DNA of 42,183 nucleotides from Streptomyces sp. Isolate_45 (GCF_024721315.2 NZ_JANFAK020000069.1:1-42183); one strand, 5' to 3'. Positions 22,332 to 30,791 are shown, numbered from the stretch's first letter. Notes: generated by a model from the letters alone, not told the origin. A program made the numbers and translations.

Positions 22332-25300
22332 TCACTCGGACTCCGTCAGGGTGTGGAACGCCTCGCGCCGTACGTCGGGGCGCGGGTGCCGGCGCAGCGC
22401 GCGCAGCAGTACCCGCCACTCCTCGGGCCAGCTCAACACGGTGCCCATCCCGGCCACGAGGGCGGCGGCCAGCAGGCCCGCGCCGACCCGGCCGTCCCGG
22501 GCCAGCCGGTCGGCGACCGTCAGCAGGGACGCGGCACGCGCCGGCAGCACGCGGTGTCCCCAGTGGGGCCGCAGCCGCCCCGCCACCTGCCCCGCGACGA
22601 CCACGCCGGCGTCCTCCAGGGCCCCCGCCAGGTCCTCCAGGCGGCGCGCGAGGTCATAGGGTTCGGCATGGAGGTCCACCAGGGATCGCAGCAGGTCCGC
22701 GCGTTCCGGGGCGAGCAGCGGATGCCCCGCCAACTGCCCGGCGAGCGCCTCCGGCAGCTCGGGCCCGCTTTCGTGCACGGCGGACGTGTACACCAGCGAG
22801 CGCAGTCGCTGCAGAGCCGGCAGGTCGCGGTCGCCGGTGGCGTCGAGGCCGCCGACGGGGCCGTCCAGCGAGACCAGCAACTCGGCGACCGCGCCGTGCA
22901 GCACGCTGCCCGGGGCCCCGCCGCCCAGCGGGTGCGGCAACGTCGAGGAGGCCAGGTCGCGCAGCACCGAGGCCACGCCCGCCCAGTGCGCCCGCCGGTC
23001 GAGGTCGCAGACCGTACGGGAGAGGCGTTCGGCCAGTCCGGGGGCGTGCGCGGCCCAGTCACCCAGGCTCCGGATCGAAGAATGGCCCCAGAAGCCGCTC
23101 GCGGTGTGGCTCAGCACGGCGTCGTACAGCGAGTCGACGAGCCCGGCCCAGCGGGCGCGGTGCTCCCGCGGCAGCTGTCGGGGGCCGACCGCCACCAGGG
23201 CGGCGACCACGGCGGGATCGCCCTCGCGGGCGGCCTCGTCGAGCAGCTGCCACGCCTCCGGGACACCGAGCAGCACGGGCAGGGCCCGCACGACGGCGGA
23301 GCGGACGTCCGGGTGACGGTCGGGAGCCCGGAACGCGTGCGCCAGCAGGGCCGCGGCGCGCCGCGGGGGCAGGTGCAGGGCCGCGAGACGGACCGCCTCC
23401 TTCCTGGAGGTCACCTTCGCGGGCTGCTCGCCGGTCAGCAACGGTCCCAACAGCAGGGCCAGTTCGGAGGGGGCGGTGTGGTCGGCGGCGCGCGCCGCCG
23501 CGTACACGGCGACCCTGGCCCGGTCGGTGCCGGCCCGCTCCAGCAGGACCGCCACGGCCTCCCGTGGTCGGTCGGTCCGGGGCAGGGCGCCGAGCGCGGC
23601 CTCGGCGAGGACCACGTCCGGGGCTTCCGTGTGGGCCATCACGGACGCGTACCCCAGCCCCGGGACCGGGGCGGCGGCCCGGATCGCCGCGGCACGGGCG
23701 GCGAGGGGGAGGGAGACGTCCGCGGCCGCCGCGGCGGCGATCCGTACGGCCGCCGCCTGCTGGCGGGGCAGCCACCGGCCGCTGTGGTCGAGGTCCGGGA
23801 GCGGGGGCGGGGAACCGGGCAGCAGGAACCGGCCCTGGGGCGGCGCGTCGTCGAGCAGCGCGTCCAGCAGGTCCGTGCGCGACCGGGACACGACGTCCAG
23901 TACGGGAGGCAGGACGACCGCCGAGGGTTCCAGGGCGATGATGGCGGCCACCCGTGGTCCGCGGGTCCCGGGCTCGTCCAGCCGCAGTTCCACCGCTGCC
24001 CGGAAGGTGGCGTCATCCCCCCGCTCCAGCGCGGTGACCAGCATGTCCTGAAGGTCGGGCATCCGTCGGGCCCGGGGCCCGAGGGCGCGGGCCAGGCCCA
24101 GCAGCAGGCGGAAGTCGGCCCGCGCGGCAGCGCCTTCGAGCCAGGGGCGCAGGGCGTCGAACACCTGGTGTTCCTGGCCGCGGCGCAGGACCCGGTACAA
24201 GGGGCCGAAGGAGGGGACGCCCTCCAGGCCCGTGATCCGGCCCAGGGTGTCCAGAGCCCAGGACGACAGCGCCGTGTCGGGGCCGAGCGCGTGCTCGACG
24301 AGCACGCGCTCGGCGAGCGTGCGCAGGGCCGTCCGGCTCCGATCCGAGCCGTCCGGAGCCTCCAGGGCGTCGGTGGCGATCCGCTCCAGCGCCGCCACGT
24401 CATCGGCGTGGAGCACGCGGGGCGCCTCCGCGGCCAGAGCCCGGAGCGCGGCGAGCCGCACGGGGTCCCGGTCGTTGCGCAGGCGCCGCGTCGCCTCCAG
24501 CATCTCGGCGACCGCCGCGCGGCCGCCGTCGCGGGTGGCTCCCGCGACCAGCAGCGGCCAGGCGGTCTCCCGGTCGTCGGCGTCGGAACGCACGACGGCG
24601 GCGAGCAGGGCGGTCCGCGACCGGGTGAACGGGCCGTGCCCGAGCACGTCCAGGTCCTCCCACCAGCACTCCTCGGCAGGGTCGAACTCGGCTTCGGCCA
24701 GCCGTACGGCGGCCCACCGCTGTTCTCGGGGCAGCAGGGCGAGCACGTCCACGTGCGGCCACGTACCCGGCGCGCCGGCGGTGACCTCCGCGTGGAAGGC
24801 CTGCCGAGAGCCGGGGGGCAGGGCCTTCAGGAGCGCCGTGTAGTGCCGGTCGCGGTGTCCCCAGTGGCGGCCCAGCGCGGGCAGGGAAACGGGAGCGGCC
24901 CGGACCAGCCGGTGCGTCACCCGCGGCGGCGGCACCCGTTCGTAGCGCTCCGCCCGGCGGTCGGGGGAGGTGATCCAGCGGACGACGCGGTCGGCGTCGA
25001 CGTCGATCAGGGCGCCCAACCCGTCGTACAGCGGGTGCGGCAGGGCGGCGGGCCCGTACCGCTCCAGCAGGTCCAGCACCCTGGTGGGGCGCTGGGGCGC
25101 CAGGGCCGAGACCGCCGTGGCGTGCACCCGCCACCACGTGTCCCGCTCGTGGCCGGGAGACCGCTCCGCCAGGGCGGTCCCGAAGTGGTCCAGCACCGCG
25201 TCGGGATGACGGCGGGCGAAGCCCGGCCAGCCGTCCACTGCGTGCGCGAGGGAGGGCAGGTGCCGGGCCACGAAGGGCGCCGAGCAGGCCGGCAGCAGCC

Positions 25301-25727
25301 GTGCCGCCTCGGCGTCCCCCCATTCGCCGCGGAGCCTCTCGACCAGTCGCTCGGTGAGCGCGGTCCGGCCGCCGCGGAGCAGCAGCCGGGCCAGCCGCTG
25401 CCGCACGGCGGTCGGGGCGTCCTCGTACGCGGCCTCGATCGCTCCGTCCGGGACGGGCAGGCGCCGGGCCGCGCGCAGGGCGTACGAGGCGACGCACCGG
25501 TCGGGGTCGGCCAGGCGCGCGGCGAGGAAGTCGGTGTCCCGCCCGGCGAAGGCCGCGAGTGCGGCGAGCCGCCGCTCGTACGGCCCGAGCGCGTCCAACT
25601 CGGCGAGCAGAGGGCCGAGTTCTCCCGCGGTGGCGAGCCGGTGGGCGGTCTGCGCGGTGAGGGTGAGGCGCGCGGGGAAGGGCAGCGGTTCGAGTACGGA
25701 GAGCAGCTGCTCCGCGGTGGTGGGCAT
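22332..25727 (-). CDS. giant HEAT-like helical-repeat protein, function unknown
   Basis: Soluble protein of 1131 residues made almost entirely of Ala/Leu/Arg-rich amphipathic helices. Many short segments look like degenerate HEAT/Armadillo units, for example DPDRCVASYALRAARRLPV near 75-92 and HPDVRSAVVRALPVLLGVPE near 790. No signal peptide, membrane helix, P-loop or catalytic signature was seen. Such alpha-solenoids normally serve as scaffolds or protein-binding surfaces. There is no ribosome site before ATG 25727. Instead a CACAAT hexamer ends six bases upstream, suggesting a leaderless message. It is downstream of the DeoR gene on the same strand with a hairpin between them, so it is probably independent. 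No neighbour explains its role. Confidence 0.8.
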   Translation of the reverse strand: MPTTAEQLLSVLEPLPFPARLTLTAQTAHRLATAGELGPLLAELDALGPYERRLAALAAFAGRDTDFLAARLADPDRCVASYALRAARRLPVPDGAIEAAYEDAPTAVRQRLARLLLRGGRTALTERLVERLRGEWGDAEAARLLPACSAPFVARHLPSLAHAVDGWPGFARRHPDAVLDHFGTALAERSPGHERDTWWRVHATAVSALAPQRPTRVLDLLERYGPAALPHPLYDGLGALIDVDADRVVRWITSPDRRAERYERVPPPRVTHRLVRAAPVSLPALGRHWGHRDRHYTALLKALPPGSRQAFHAEVTAGAPGTWPHVDVLALLPREQRWAAVRLAEAEFDPAEECWWEDLDVLGHGPFTRSRTALLAAVVRSDADDRETAWPLLVAGATRDGGRAAVAEMLEATRRLRNDRDPVRLAALRALAAEAPRVLHADDVAALERIATDALEAPDGSDRSRTALRTLAERVLVEHALGPDTALSSWALDTLGRITGLEGVPSFGPLYRVLRRGQEHQVFDALRPWLEGAAARADFRLLLGLARALGPRARRMPDLQDMLVTALERGDDATFRAAVELRLDEPGTRGPRVAAIIALEPSAVVLPPVLDVVSRSRTDLLDALLDDAPPQGRFLLPGSPPPLPDLDHSGRWLPRQQAAAVRIAAAAAADVSLPLAARAAAIRAAAPVPGLGYASVMAHTEAPDVVLAEAALGALPRTDRPREAVAVLLERAGTDRARVAVYAAARAADHTAPSELALLLGPLLTGEQPAKVTSRKEAVRLAALHLPPRRAAALLAHAFRAPDRHPDVRSAVVRALPVLLGVPEAWQLLDEAAREGDPAVVAALVAVGPRQLPREHRARWAGLVDSLYDAVLSHTASGFWGHSSIRSLGDWAAHAPGLAERLSRTVCDLDRRAHWAGVASVLRDLASSTLPHPLGGGAPGSVLHGAVAELLVSLDGPVGGLDATGDRDLPALQRLRSLVYTSAVHESGPELPEALAGQLAGHPLLAPERADLLRSLVDLHAEPYDLARRLEDLAGALEDAGVVVAGQVAGRLRPHWGHRVLPARAASLLTVADRLARDGRVGAGLLAAALVAGMGTVLSWPEEWRVLLRALRRHPRPDVRREAFHTLTESE

Positions 25728-25772
25728 CCGGAGATTGTGCCCGGGGCGATCCGTATGCGCGATCGATTATGG

Positions 25773-25807
25773 GGGTGCCGGGTGCCGGGTGCCGGGTGCC
25801 CGGCACC
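25773..25807. repeat. four GGGTGCC tandem units with hairpin
   Basis: GGGTGCC is repeated four times without gaps (25773-25800). The last units pair with CGGCACC (25801-25807), giving a 7-bp stem that could end the leftward DeoR-type transcript. It sits just upstream of the helical-repeat gene promoter, so unit number could affect spacing there. Confidence 0.7.
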
Positions 25808-25865
25808 GCCGCCGGAGCGCGGGGCGTCCGGGTGGGGCGTGCCGGTCGGCCTCGGGTCCCCGAGG

Positions 25866-26645
25866 TCAGACGCGGACCACCTGGACCCCCGCCGCTTCGA
25901 ACTCCGCGGCGACCCCGGCCGGGAGCCCGGTGTCCGTCACCAGGACGTCCACGGCGGCGGTCGGGCAGATGCGGGCGAACGCGCGGACCCCGAGCTTCGA
26001 GGAGTCCGCCGCGACGATCACGCGGCGGGCCCGCTCGCAGAGCAGGTGGTTCACCGCCGCCTCGTCCTCGTGCCGGGTGGCCGCCCCGTCCGTCGGGTCG
26101 AAGGCGTCGACCCCGAGCACCGCCGTGTCGACGGTGAGCTGACCGAGCGTCTGCTGGGCGAGCGGGCCCGTGAGTTCGTACGACTGGGGGCGGGCCACCC
26201 CGCCCGTCAGCACGATCTTGAACTGGGGTCGGATGACCAGCTCGCCCGCGATGTTCAGGGCGTTGGTGACCACGGTGAGCGCGGGGGAGCCCGTGGCCAG
26301 GTCGGGGCGGGCCGCCAGCGCGCGGGCCACCTCCGTCGTCGTGGTGCCGCCGGTCAGGCCGACGACCTCGCCCGGTGCGACCAGGGCGGCGACCGCCTCG
26401 CTGATCCGCTGCTTCTCGGGGGCCCGGCGGGAGGTCCGGTAGCGCAGGGGGAGTTCGTACGACACCCCGTGCGGCACCGCCCCGCCGCGCGTGCGGACCA
26501 GCAACTGCTGCTCGGCGAGCTGGTCCAGGTCGCGCCGGATCGTCGCGGCGGACACGCCGAGCGCCTCGGCGGCCGGCTCCACCTCCAGCCCGCCCCGCTC
26601 CACCAGCAGGTCCAGCAGTCTTTGCCAGCGTTCCTTGCGGGTCAT
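25866..26645 (-). CDS. DeoR-family sugar-metabolism repressor
   Basis: Repressor of 259 residues. The N-terminal DeoR helix-turn-helix is clear (ERWQRLLDLLVERGGLEVE and AAEALGVSAATIRRDLDQL). A sugar-phosphate-binding domain follows, with GLTGGTTTTEVARAL (about 95-109), VVTNALNIA and VLGVDAFDPTDGAATRHEDE, the usual phosphosugar-sensing elements. Family members are released by phosphorylated sugars. It is divergent from a SIS-domain isomerase gene and an aldolase gene, the expected targets. Three GAAG/GAAAG half-sites spaced exactly ten bases apart overlap the target promoter. The effector is probably an amino-sugar or ketohexose phosphate, by analogy with AgaR-type regulators. Confidence 0.92.
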   Translation of the reverse strand: MTRKERWQRLLDLLVERGGLEVEPAAEALGVSAATIRRDLDQLAEQQLLVRTRGGAVPHGVSYELPLRYRTSRRAPEKQRISEAVAALVAPGEVVGLTGGTTTTEVARALAARPDLATGSPALTVVTNALNIAGELVIRPQFKIVLTGGVARPQSYELTGPLAQQTLGQLTVDTAVLGVDAFDPTDGAATRHEDEAAVNHLLCERARRVIVAADSSKLGVRAFARICPTAAVDVLVTDTGLPAGVAAEFEAAGVQVVRV

Positions 26646-26716
26646 GGCGCCCTCCCGAGTTCTCCCCTGGCCGCCGCTTCGGCCCAGTCGTCGAGATTAA
26701 CCCAGGCCGCCACCCC

Positions 26717-26754
26717 GAAGATGCTTGAAGTTGCGCGAAAGAGCCCGCTACCTT
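26717..26754 (+). promoter_or_regulatory. promoter and phased DeoR operator for SIS-aldolase pair
   Basis: A good vegetative promoter is visible: TTGAAG (26725-26730), 18-base spacer, TACCTT (26749-26754). GAAG, GAAG and GAAAG start at 26717, 26727 and 26737. That is one DNA turn apart, as in the direct-repeat operators of DeoR/AgaR-type repressors, and they overlap the -35 element. Confidence 0.65.
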
Positions 26755-26788
26755 GCAGGAACACGCACCCAACGCGCAGGGAGCCCGC

Positions 26789-27691
26789 ATGAGTCACGTC
26801 GCGTACGAGTTGGCCACGCAACCCGAATGCTGGGAGCGGGCCGCCGCACTGGCCCCGTCCCGGCGGGCCGTACTGCCGAAGCCCGGAGAACGTACCGCCA
26901 TCGTCGGGTGCGGCACCTCGTACTACATGGCCCAGGCGGCCGCCGCGCTGCGCGAGGAAGCCGGACAGGGCGAGACCGACGCCTTCCCCGCCTCCGAGTT
27001 CCCCCGCCACCGGCGCTACGACCGGGTGGTGGCCCTGACCCGCTCCGGGACCACCACCGAGGTGCTGGACCTCCTCGCCGGACTGAAGGAAGCGGGGGTG
27101 GCGACCACGGCCGTGATCGGGGATCCCGACACCCCGGTGATCGCCCTCGCCGACGAACTGGTCGTCCTCGACTTCGCCGACGAACGCTCCGTCGTCCAGA
27201 CCCGTTTCGCCACCACCGCCCTCACCCTGCTCCGGGCCCACGTCGGCGCGCACACCCCGGCCGCCGTCGCCGACGCCCGCACCGCGCTCGGCACCCCGCT
27301 GCCCGCCGGCGCCGAAACCAGGGGCCAGTTCACCTTCCTCGGCCGCGGCTGGAGCGTCGGCCTGGCCCACGAGGCCGCCCTCAAGATGCGCGAGGCCTCC
27401 CTGTCGTGGGCCGAGTCCTACCCGGCCATGGAGTACCGGCACGGCCCCGTCAGCGTCACCGGACCCGGCTCCCTCACCTGGTCACTGGGCGGGACCCCCG
27501 ACGGCATCGCCGAACAGGTACTCGGCACCGGCGCCGCCTGGGTGGCCGGCACGCTCGACCCGCTGGCCGAACTGGTCCGCGTGCACAGGCTCGCCGTCGC
27601 CGTCGCCGAGCACCGGGACCTGGACCCCGACGCGCCCCGCAACCTGACCCGCTCGGTCGTCCTCACGAACACCGAGGGAGCCCTCCGATGA
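26789..27691 (+). CDS. SIS-domain sugar-phosphate isomerase/deaminase-like protein (AgaS type)
   Basis: Cytoplasmic protein of 300 residues with two SIS domains. The first is around 36-170, with VGCGTSYYMAQAAAALREE and ALTRSGTTTEVLDLL. The second is around 185-290, with LGRGWSVGLAHEAALKMREAS and the family end ESYPAMEYRHGPVS. This resembles AgaS and the isomerase half of GlmS, which act on amino-sugar phosphates; the glutaminase half is absent. ATG 26789 follows CAGGGAG. It overlaps the aldolase gene by four bases and is controlled by the divergent DeoR gene. A deaminase/isomerase making a ketose phosphate for the aldolase fits the pair. Confidence 0.88.
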   Translation: MSHVAYELATQPECWERAAALAPSRRAVLPKPGERTAIVGCGTSYYMAQAAAALREEAGQGETDAFPASEFPRHRRYDRVVALTRSGTTTEVLDLLAGLKEAGVATTAVIGDPDTPVIALADELVVLDFADERSVVQTRFATTALTLLRAHVGAHTPAAVADARTALGTPLPAGAETRGQFTFLGRGWSVGLAHEAALKMREASLSWAESYPAMEYRHGPVSVTGPGSLTWSLGGTPDGIAEQVLGTGAAWVAGTLDPLAELVRVHRLAVAVAEHRDLDPDAPRNLTRSVVLTNTEGALR

Positions 27692-28524
27692 CCCTCGCCA
27701 CCACCGGGACCCTCGTCGCGGACGCGGCCGCCGCCGGCCGCGCCGTGGCCGCCTTCAACATCATCACCCTGGAGCACGCCGAGGCCGTGGTCGAGGGAGC
27801 CGAACGGGCCGGACTCCCCGTCATCCTCCAACTCAGCGAGAACGCGGTGAAGTTCCGCGGCGGAGCCCTGCTGCCCATCGCCCGCGCCGCGGCGGCCTGC
27901 GCCGAGGCCGCCCGGGTCCCCGTCGCCCTGCACCTCGACCACGTCAAGAGCCCCGACCTGCTGCGCCGGGCCGTGGACGCCGGATTCGGGTCGGTGATGT
28001 ACGACGCCGCGCACCTGCCGTACGCCGAGAACCTGGAGGCCACCCGCTCGGCCGCCGACTGGGCCCACGACAACGGGCTGTGGATCGAGGCCGAACTCGG
28101 CGAGGTCGGCGGGAAGAACGGCGCCGCCCCGCTGGACCCGCACGCACCCGGCGCCCGCACCGACCCCGACGAGGCCCGCAGATTCGTCGCCGACTCCGGG
28201 GTGGACGCCCTGGCCGTCGCCGTCGGCAGCAGCCACGCCATGACCCGCCGCACCGCCGCGCTGGACCACGCGCTGCTCGCCCGGCTCGCCAAGACGGTCG
28301 ACGTACCCCTGGTCCTGCACGGCTCCTCCGGCCTGCCGGACGCCGAACTCGCCGCGGCGGTGGCCGGCGGCATCCGCAAGGTCAACATCGGCACCGCCCT
28401 GAACGTGGCCATGACCGAAGCCATCCGCACCCACCTGACCCCCGCGGACCCCCGGCCCTACCTCACGGCCGCCCGGACGGCGATGGCGGAGACGGCCGAG
28501 GCTATGATCAGCGCCCTGAACTGA
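27688..28524 (+). CDS. class II ketose-bisphosphate aldolase (GatY/FbaA-like)
   Basis: Zinc-dependent aldolase of 278 residues. It would cleave a ketose 1,6-bisphosphate (tagatose- or fructose-type) to dihydroxyacetone phosphate and an aldehyde. Seen: AFNIITLEHAEAVVEGAE at the N-terminus, catalytic/zinc HLDHVKS (about 89-95), EAELGEVGGK (about 134-143, second zinc-site region), the histidine in LVLHGSSGLPD (about 210-220) and GIRKVNIGTALN for phosphate binding. The start ATG overlaps the SIS gene stop (ATGA), so the two are coupled. No sugar kinase or transporter gene is present in the operon, so the bisphosphate must be made by an enzyme encoded elsewhere. Confidence 0.9.
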   Translation: MTLATTGTLVADAAAAGRAVAAFNIITLEHAEAVVEGAERAGLPVILQLSENAVKFRGGALLPIARAAAACAEAARVPVALHLDHVKSPDLLRRAVDAGFGSVMYDAAHLPYAENLEATRSAADWAHDNGLWIEAELGEVGGKNGAAPLDPHAPGARTDPDEARRFVADSGVDALAVAVGSSHAMTRRTAALDHALLARLAKTVDVPLVLHGSSGLPDAELAAAVAGGIRKVNIGTALNVAMTEAIRTHLTPADPRPYLTAARTAMAETAEAMISALN

Positions 28525-28598
28525 CGGGACGCGACCGGCCACGGCGCGACGGACCCGGTGGCCGCGACGGCCGGCGGTGGGGGAGCGGGGGCGGGACC

Positions 28599-29141
28599 AT
28601 GGACGAACGGCGCGCCCCCGGACGTACCGACCGCCGCCGGTTCCTCGCCTTCGCCGGCGGGGCCGCGCTGCTGCTCGCCGCCGCCGGCGCGGCCGCCCCG
28701 TGGCCCGGAGCGGAACCGGATCCGGCGCCCGACCGGTGGCGAGTCCGTACCGACCCCGCCCCCCTGAACAGCCGCTTCGAGCACGCCCTCGGAAGGCTCT
28801 CCGACCCCCACTGGCTCGGCTACGACATCGACGCCTCCTCCTCCGACCGCTTCCTCCCCGGCCCCGATTCCCGCATCCGGCTCGTCGGCATCGCCCGGAT
28901 GCGACCCGGAGCCGCCGCGGGGATCCTCGAACGCTCCGGCCACGTCTTCGCTCCCGTCGATCTCCCCGACCCACCCGGCCCGCTGCGGGTCCACGTGCCG
29001 GCCGGGGCGCGGTGGCGGACCGGTCCGGGGTTCGACGCGGCGGCGAACCGGCCCGGTCCGTCGGTCGTGCCGTCGGGCACCCACCGCCTCGACGCGGCCC
29101 TCGACCTCGTCTGGTTCGACGTCCTGCTCCTCCACACCTGA
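28599..29141 (+). CDS. Tat-exported protein of unknown function
   Basis: Protein of 180 residues. The N-terminus RTDRRRFLAFAGGAALLLAA is a good twin-arginine signal (RRxFL) followed by a hydrophobic stretch and AAAP-type cleavage region near 37. The mature part is Pro/Asp/Arg-rich, with one conserved-looking stretch (SRIRLVGIARMRPGAAAGIL, near 88-107) and a hydrophobic end (LDLVWFDVLLLHT). I do not recognise the family. ATG 28599 follows GGGAGCGGGGGCGGG. It lies 74 bases after the aldolase gene but shares no obvious function with it, and it borders a decay zone on the right. Export through Tat suggests a folded or cofactor-bearing protein, which is inference. Confidence 0.7.
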   Translation: MDERRAPGRTDRRRFLAFAGGAALLLAAAGAAAPWPGAEPDPAPDRWRVRTDPAPLNSRFEHALGRLSDPHWLGYDIDASSSDRFLPGPDSRIRLVGIARMRPGAAAGILERSGHVFAPVDLPDPPGPLRVHVPAGARWRTGPGFDAAANRPGPSVVPSGTHRLDAALDLVWFDVLLLHT

Positions 29142-29257
29142 GCGGCGGCGCCCCCGGACATCCCACTGAGCGGGAGGACGTCCCCCCGGGCATTGAAGGC
29201 GCCGGGCGGGGTGTTTCGTCGGACGGCCGGTACTTCGCCGACCGAAGGGCACCGCCC

Positions 29258-29440
29258 ATGCCGCAGCCGTACCTCCCCTCCCGGTTCGGGGTGTTCCTCG
29301 CCCCCTACCACCGCCCCGACCGCGACCCCGCCCTCCAGCTCCGCCGCGACCTCGACCTGGTGGAAGCGCTCGACCGGCTCGGGTACGAGGAGGTGTGGGT
29401 CGGTGAACACCACTCCGCCGGCTACGAGATCATCGCCTCG
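29258..29440 (+). pseudogene. N-terminal fragment of luciferase-like (LLM) flavin oxidoreductase
   Basis: About 61 residues read well as the start of an LLM-class monooxygenase (RFGVFLAPYHRPDRDPAL, LDRLGYEEVWVGEHHSAGYE). Similarity ends abruptly after IIAS. A full protein has ~350 residues, so this is a stump. The open frame runs on to 29656 but only as a meaningless Arg/Pro-rich translation. Immediately after the break is a perfect 12-base palindrome, GGAAGGCCTTCC (29456-29467), and a short direct repeat (GGACCGGGGAAGGCC and GGACCGGGGCAGGCC, 60 bases apart). These could mark the deletion junction. Confidence 0.75.
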
Positions 29441-29514
29441 CACGCGCTGGACCGGGGAAGGCCTTCCGACCTTCGGGCGGGCCGTCATCGGCACCGCCGA
29501 GGACGCCCGGACCG

Positions 29515-29940
29515 GGGCAGGCCCTGGTCGAGACCCACGCCTGCGGGATCTGCGGCTCCGACCTCAGCGCCGTCGAGCACACCGCCGAGCTCCTGCGCGC
29601 CTCCCGGGACGGCGGAACCACCGGCTTCCTGTTCGACCCGGCCCGTCCCCTGGTGATGGCCACGAGTTCTCCGGCCGGGTACTGGCCTACGGCCCGGGCG
29701 CGAGCGGACCCGAACCGGGCACCGGGGTCGTCGCCCTGCCCTGGGCACTCGACCCCGGCGGGGACGTTCGTACCGTCGGCTACAGCAATGCCTTCCCGGG
29801 CGGGTTCGGCGAGCGCGTCGTCGTCCAGGCGCAGGCCCTGCTGCCGGTCCCACTCTCCCTGGACCTGACCCTCGCCGCGCTCACCGAACCCCTGGCCGTC
29901 GGTTTCGGCAACGTCGCCCGCAGCCCCGCCGGACCGGGCA
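29515..29940 (+). pseudogene. internal fragment of zinc alcohol dehydrogenase, frameshifted
   Basis: One frame reads PGPGQALVETHACGICGSDL, the catalytic-zinc region of medium-chain dehydrogenases, and continues to RPLVM at 29656. The match resumes in the next frame as GHEFSGRVLAYGPG and runs on through FGERVVVQAQALLPVP to LTEPLAVGFGN. Restoring one missing G at about 29658-29660 would join the two halves, so this is a single-base deletion. The first ~20 residues and the whole nucleotide-binding half are missing. It is a dead remnant. The ribosome site of the ATP-grasp gene lies just past its right end. Confidence 0.8.
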
Positions 29941-29981
29941 CCTCCGCCGGAGGACGCGCGGGCGGGGGCGAGGATGGGGCC

Positions 29982-30791
29982 ATGAACACCGACCGCCTGC
30001 TGCTTCTCGCCCCGCGCCCCAACGACACCGCGCCCCGCCTCGGCGCGGCCGCCGCCCGCCGGGGGATCCGCGCCCTGACCGCCCCGGACTGGAAGGCGCC
30101 GGCCGGGACGCCCGACGGCGTACGGGCGCACCTGTACGGCGGGCCGCTGCTCGCCGATTCCGTGGCCGGGGAGCTCGGGATCCTCGCGCTGGAGCCCCCG
30201 GCCGACTGGTTGGCCCGGCTGCCGCGGGCGCTGTCGGGGCGGCAGGTCGAGTCCGTCACGCTCGCGGAGGCCCGCCGGTTGCGCAGGCCGGCCTTCGTCA
30301 AGCCGCCGACCGACAAGTTCTTCCCGGCGCGGATCTACCCCGACGGCTCGCGGCTGCCCGGCCCCGACGCCTTCGACGACGACCTCCCCGTGCTGGTCAG
30401 CGACATCGCGGGCTTCGCCCGGGAGTACCGGCTGTTCGTCCTGGACGGCGCCGTGCACACCGGGAGCCGCTACGCCCTCGGCCCCGCCCTCGATCCGCTT
30501 CCGCTCGACGAGGACCCGTACGCCGCCGAGGCGCGGGCCTTCGCCGGTGAACTGCTCACGGATCCGGCCTGCCGGCTGCCCTCGGCCGCGGTGGTCGACG
30601 TGGGCCTGCTCCAGGACGGTGGCTGGGCTGCCGTGGAGGCGAATCCGGCCTGGGCCAGTGGTGGTTACGCCTGTGACCCGGAGCGGGTGCTGGACGTGGT
30701 GTGCCGCGCGGCGGGACCCGCCGCCGAGGCGGCGGCCGCGGACGCGCCCTTCGCCCGGCCGGTACCCACCGGCGGCCCCGCGAAGCCGTGA
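29982..30791 (+). CDS. ATP-grasp domain protein (DUF4343/R2K-like)
   Basis: Soluble protein of 269 residues. ATG 29982 follows CGAGGA; upstream open frame belongs to the dehydrogenase remnant and is excluded. Elements are FVKPPTDKFFPARIY (about 104-118, nucleotide-binding lysines), FAREYRLFVLDGAVHTGSRY (about 145-164) and AAVEANPAWASGGYACDPE (about 212-230, the acid/asparagine metal-binding end). This fits the DUF4343-type ATP-grasp family I recall from streptomycetes, whose members are thought to ligate or modify peptides or other substrates. No substrate, peptide or partner gene is adjacent. Family level is fairly sure; reaction is unknown. Confidence 0.75.
   Translation: MNTDRLLLLAPRPNDTAPRLGAAAARRGIRALTAPDWKAPAGTPDGVRAHLYGGPLLADSVAGELGILALEPPADWLARLPRALSGRQVESVTLAEARRLRRPAFVKPPTDKFFPARIYPDGSRLPGPDAFDDDLPVLVSDIAGFAREYRLFVLDGAVHTGSRYALGPALDPLPLDEDPYAAEARAFAGELLTDPACRLPSAAVVDVGLLQDGGWAAVEANPAWASGGYACDPERVLDVVCRAAGPAAEAAAADAPFARPVPTGGPAKP

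Noticed and set aside
22353..26792. 1479-codon open frame on the plus strand
   Set aside because: Gln/Gly/Arg-rich translation lying opposite the helical-repeat and DeoR genes; typical antisense shadow in high-GC DNA.
29658..29981. Treating the dehydrogenase half as the N-terminus of the ATP-grasp protein
   Set aside because: The frame is open, but the ATP-grasp protein has its own ATG and ribosome site at 29982, and the upstream part is plainly a frameshifted dehydrogenase remnant.
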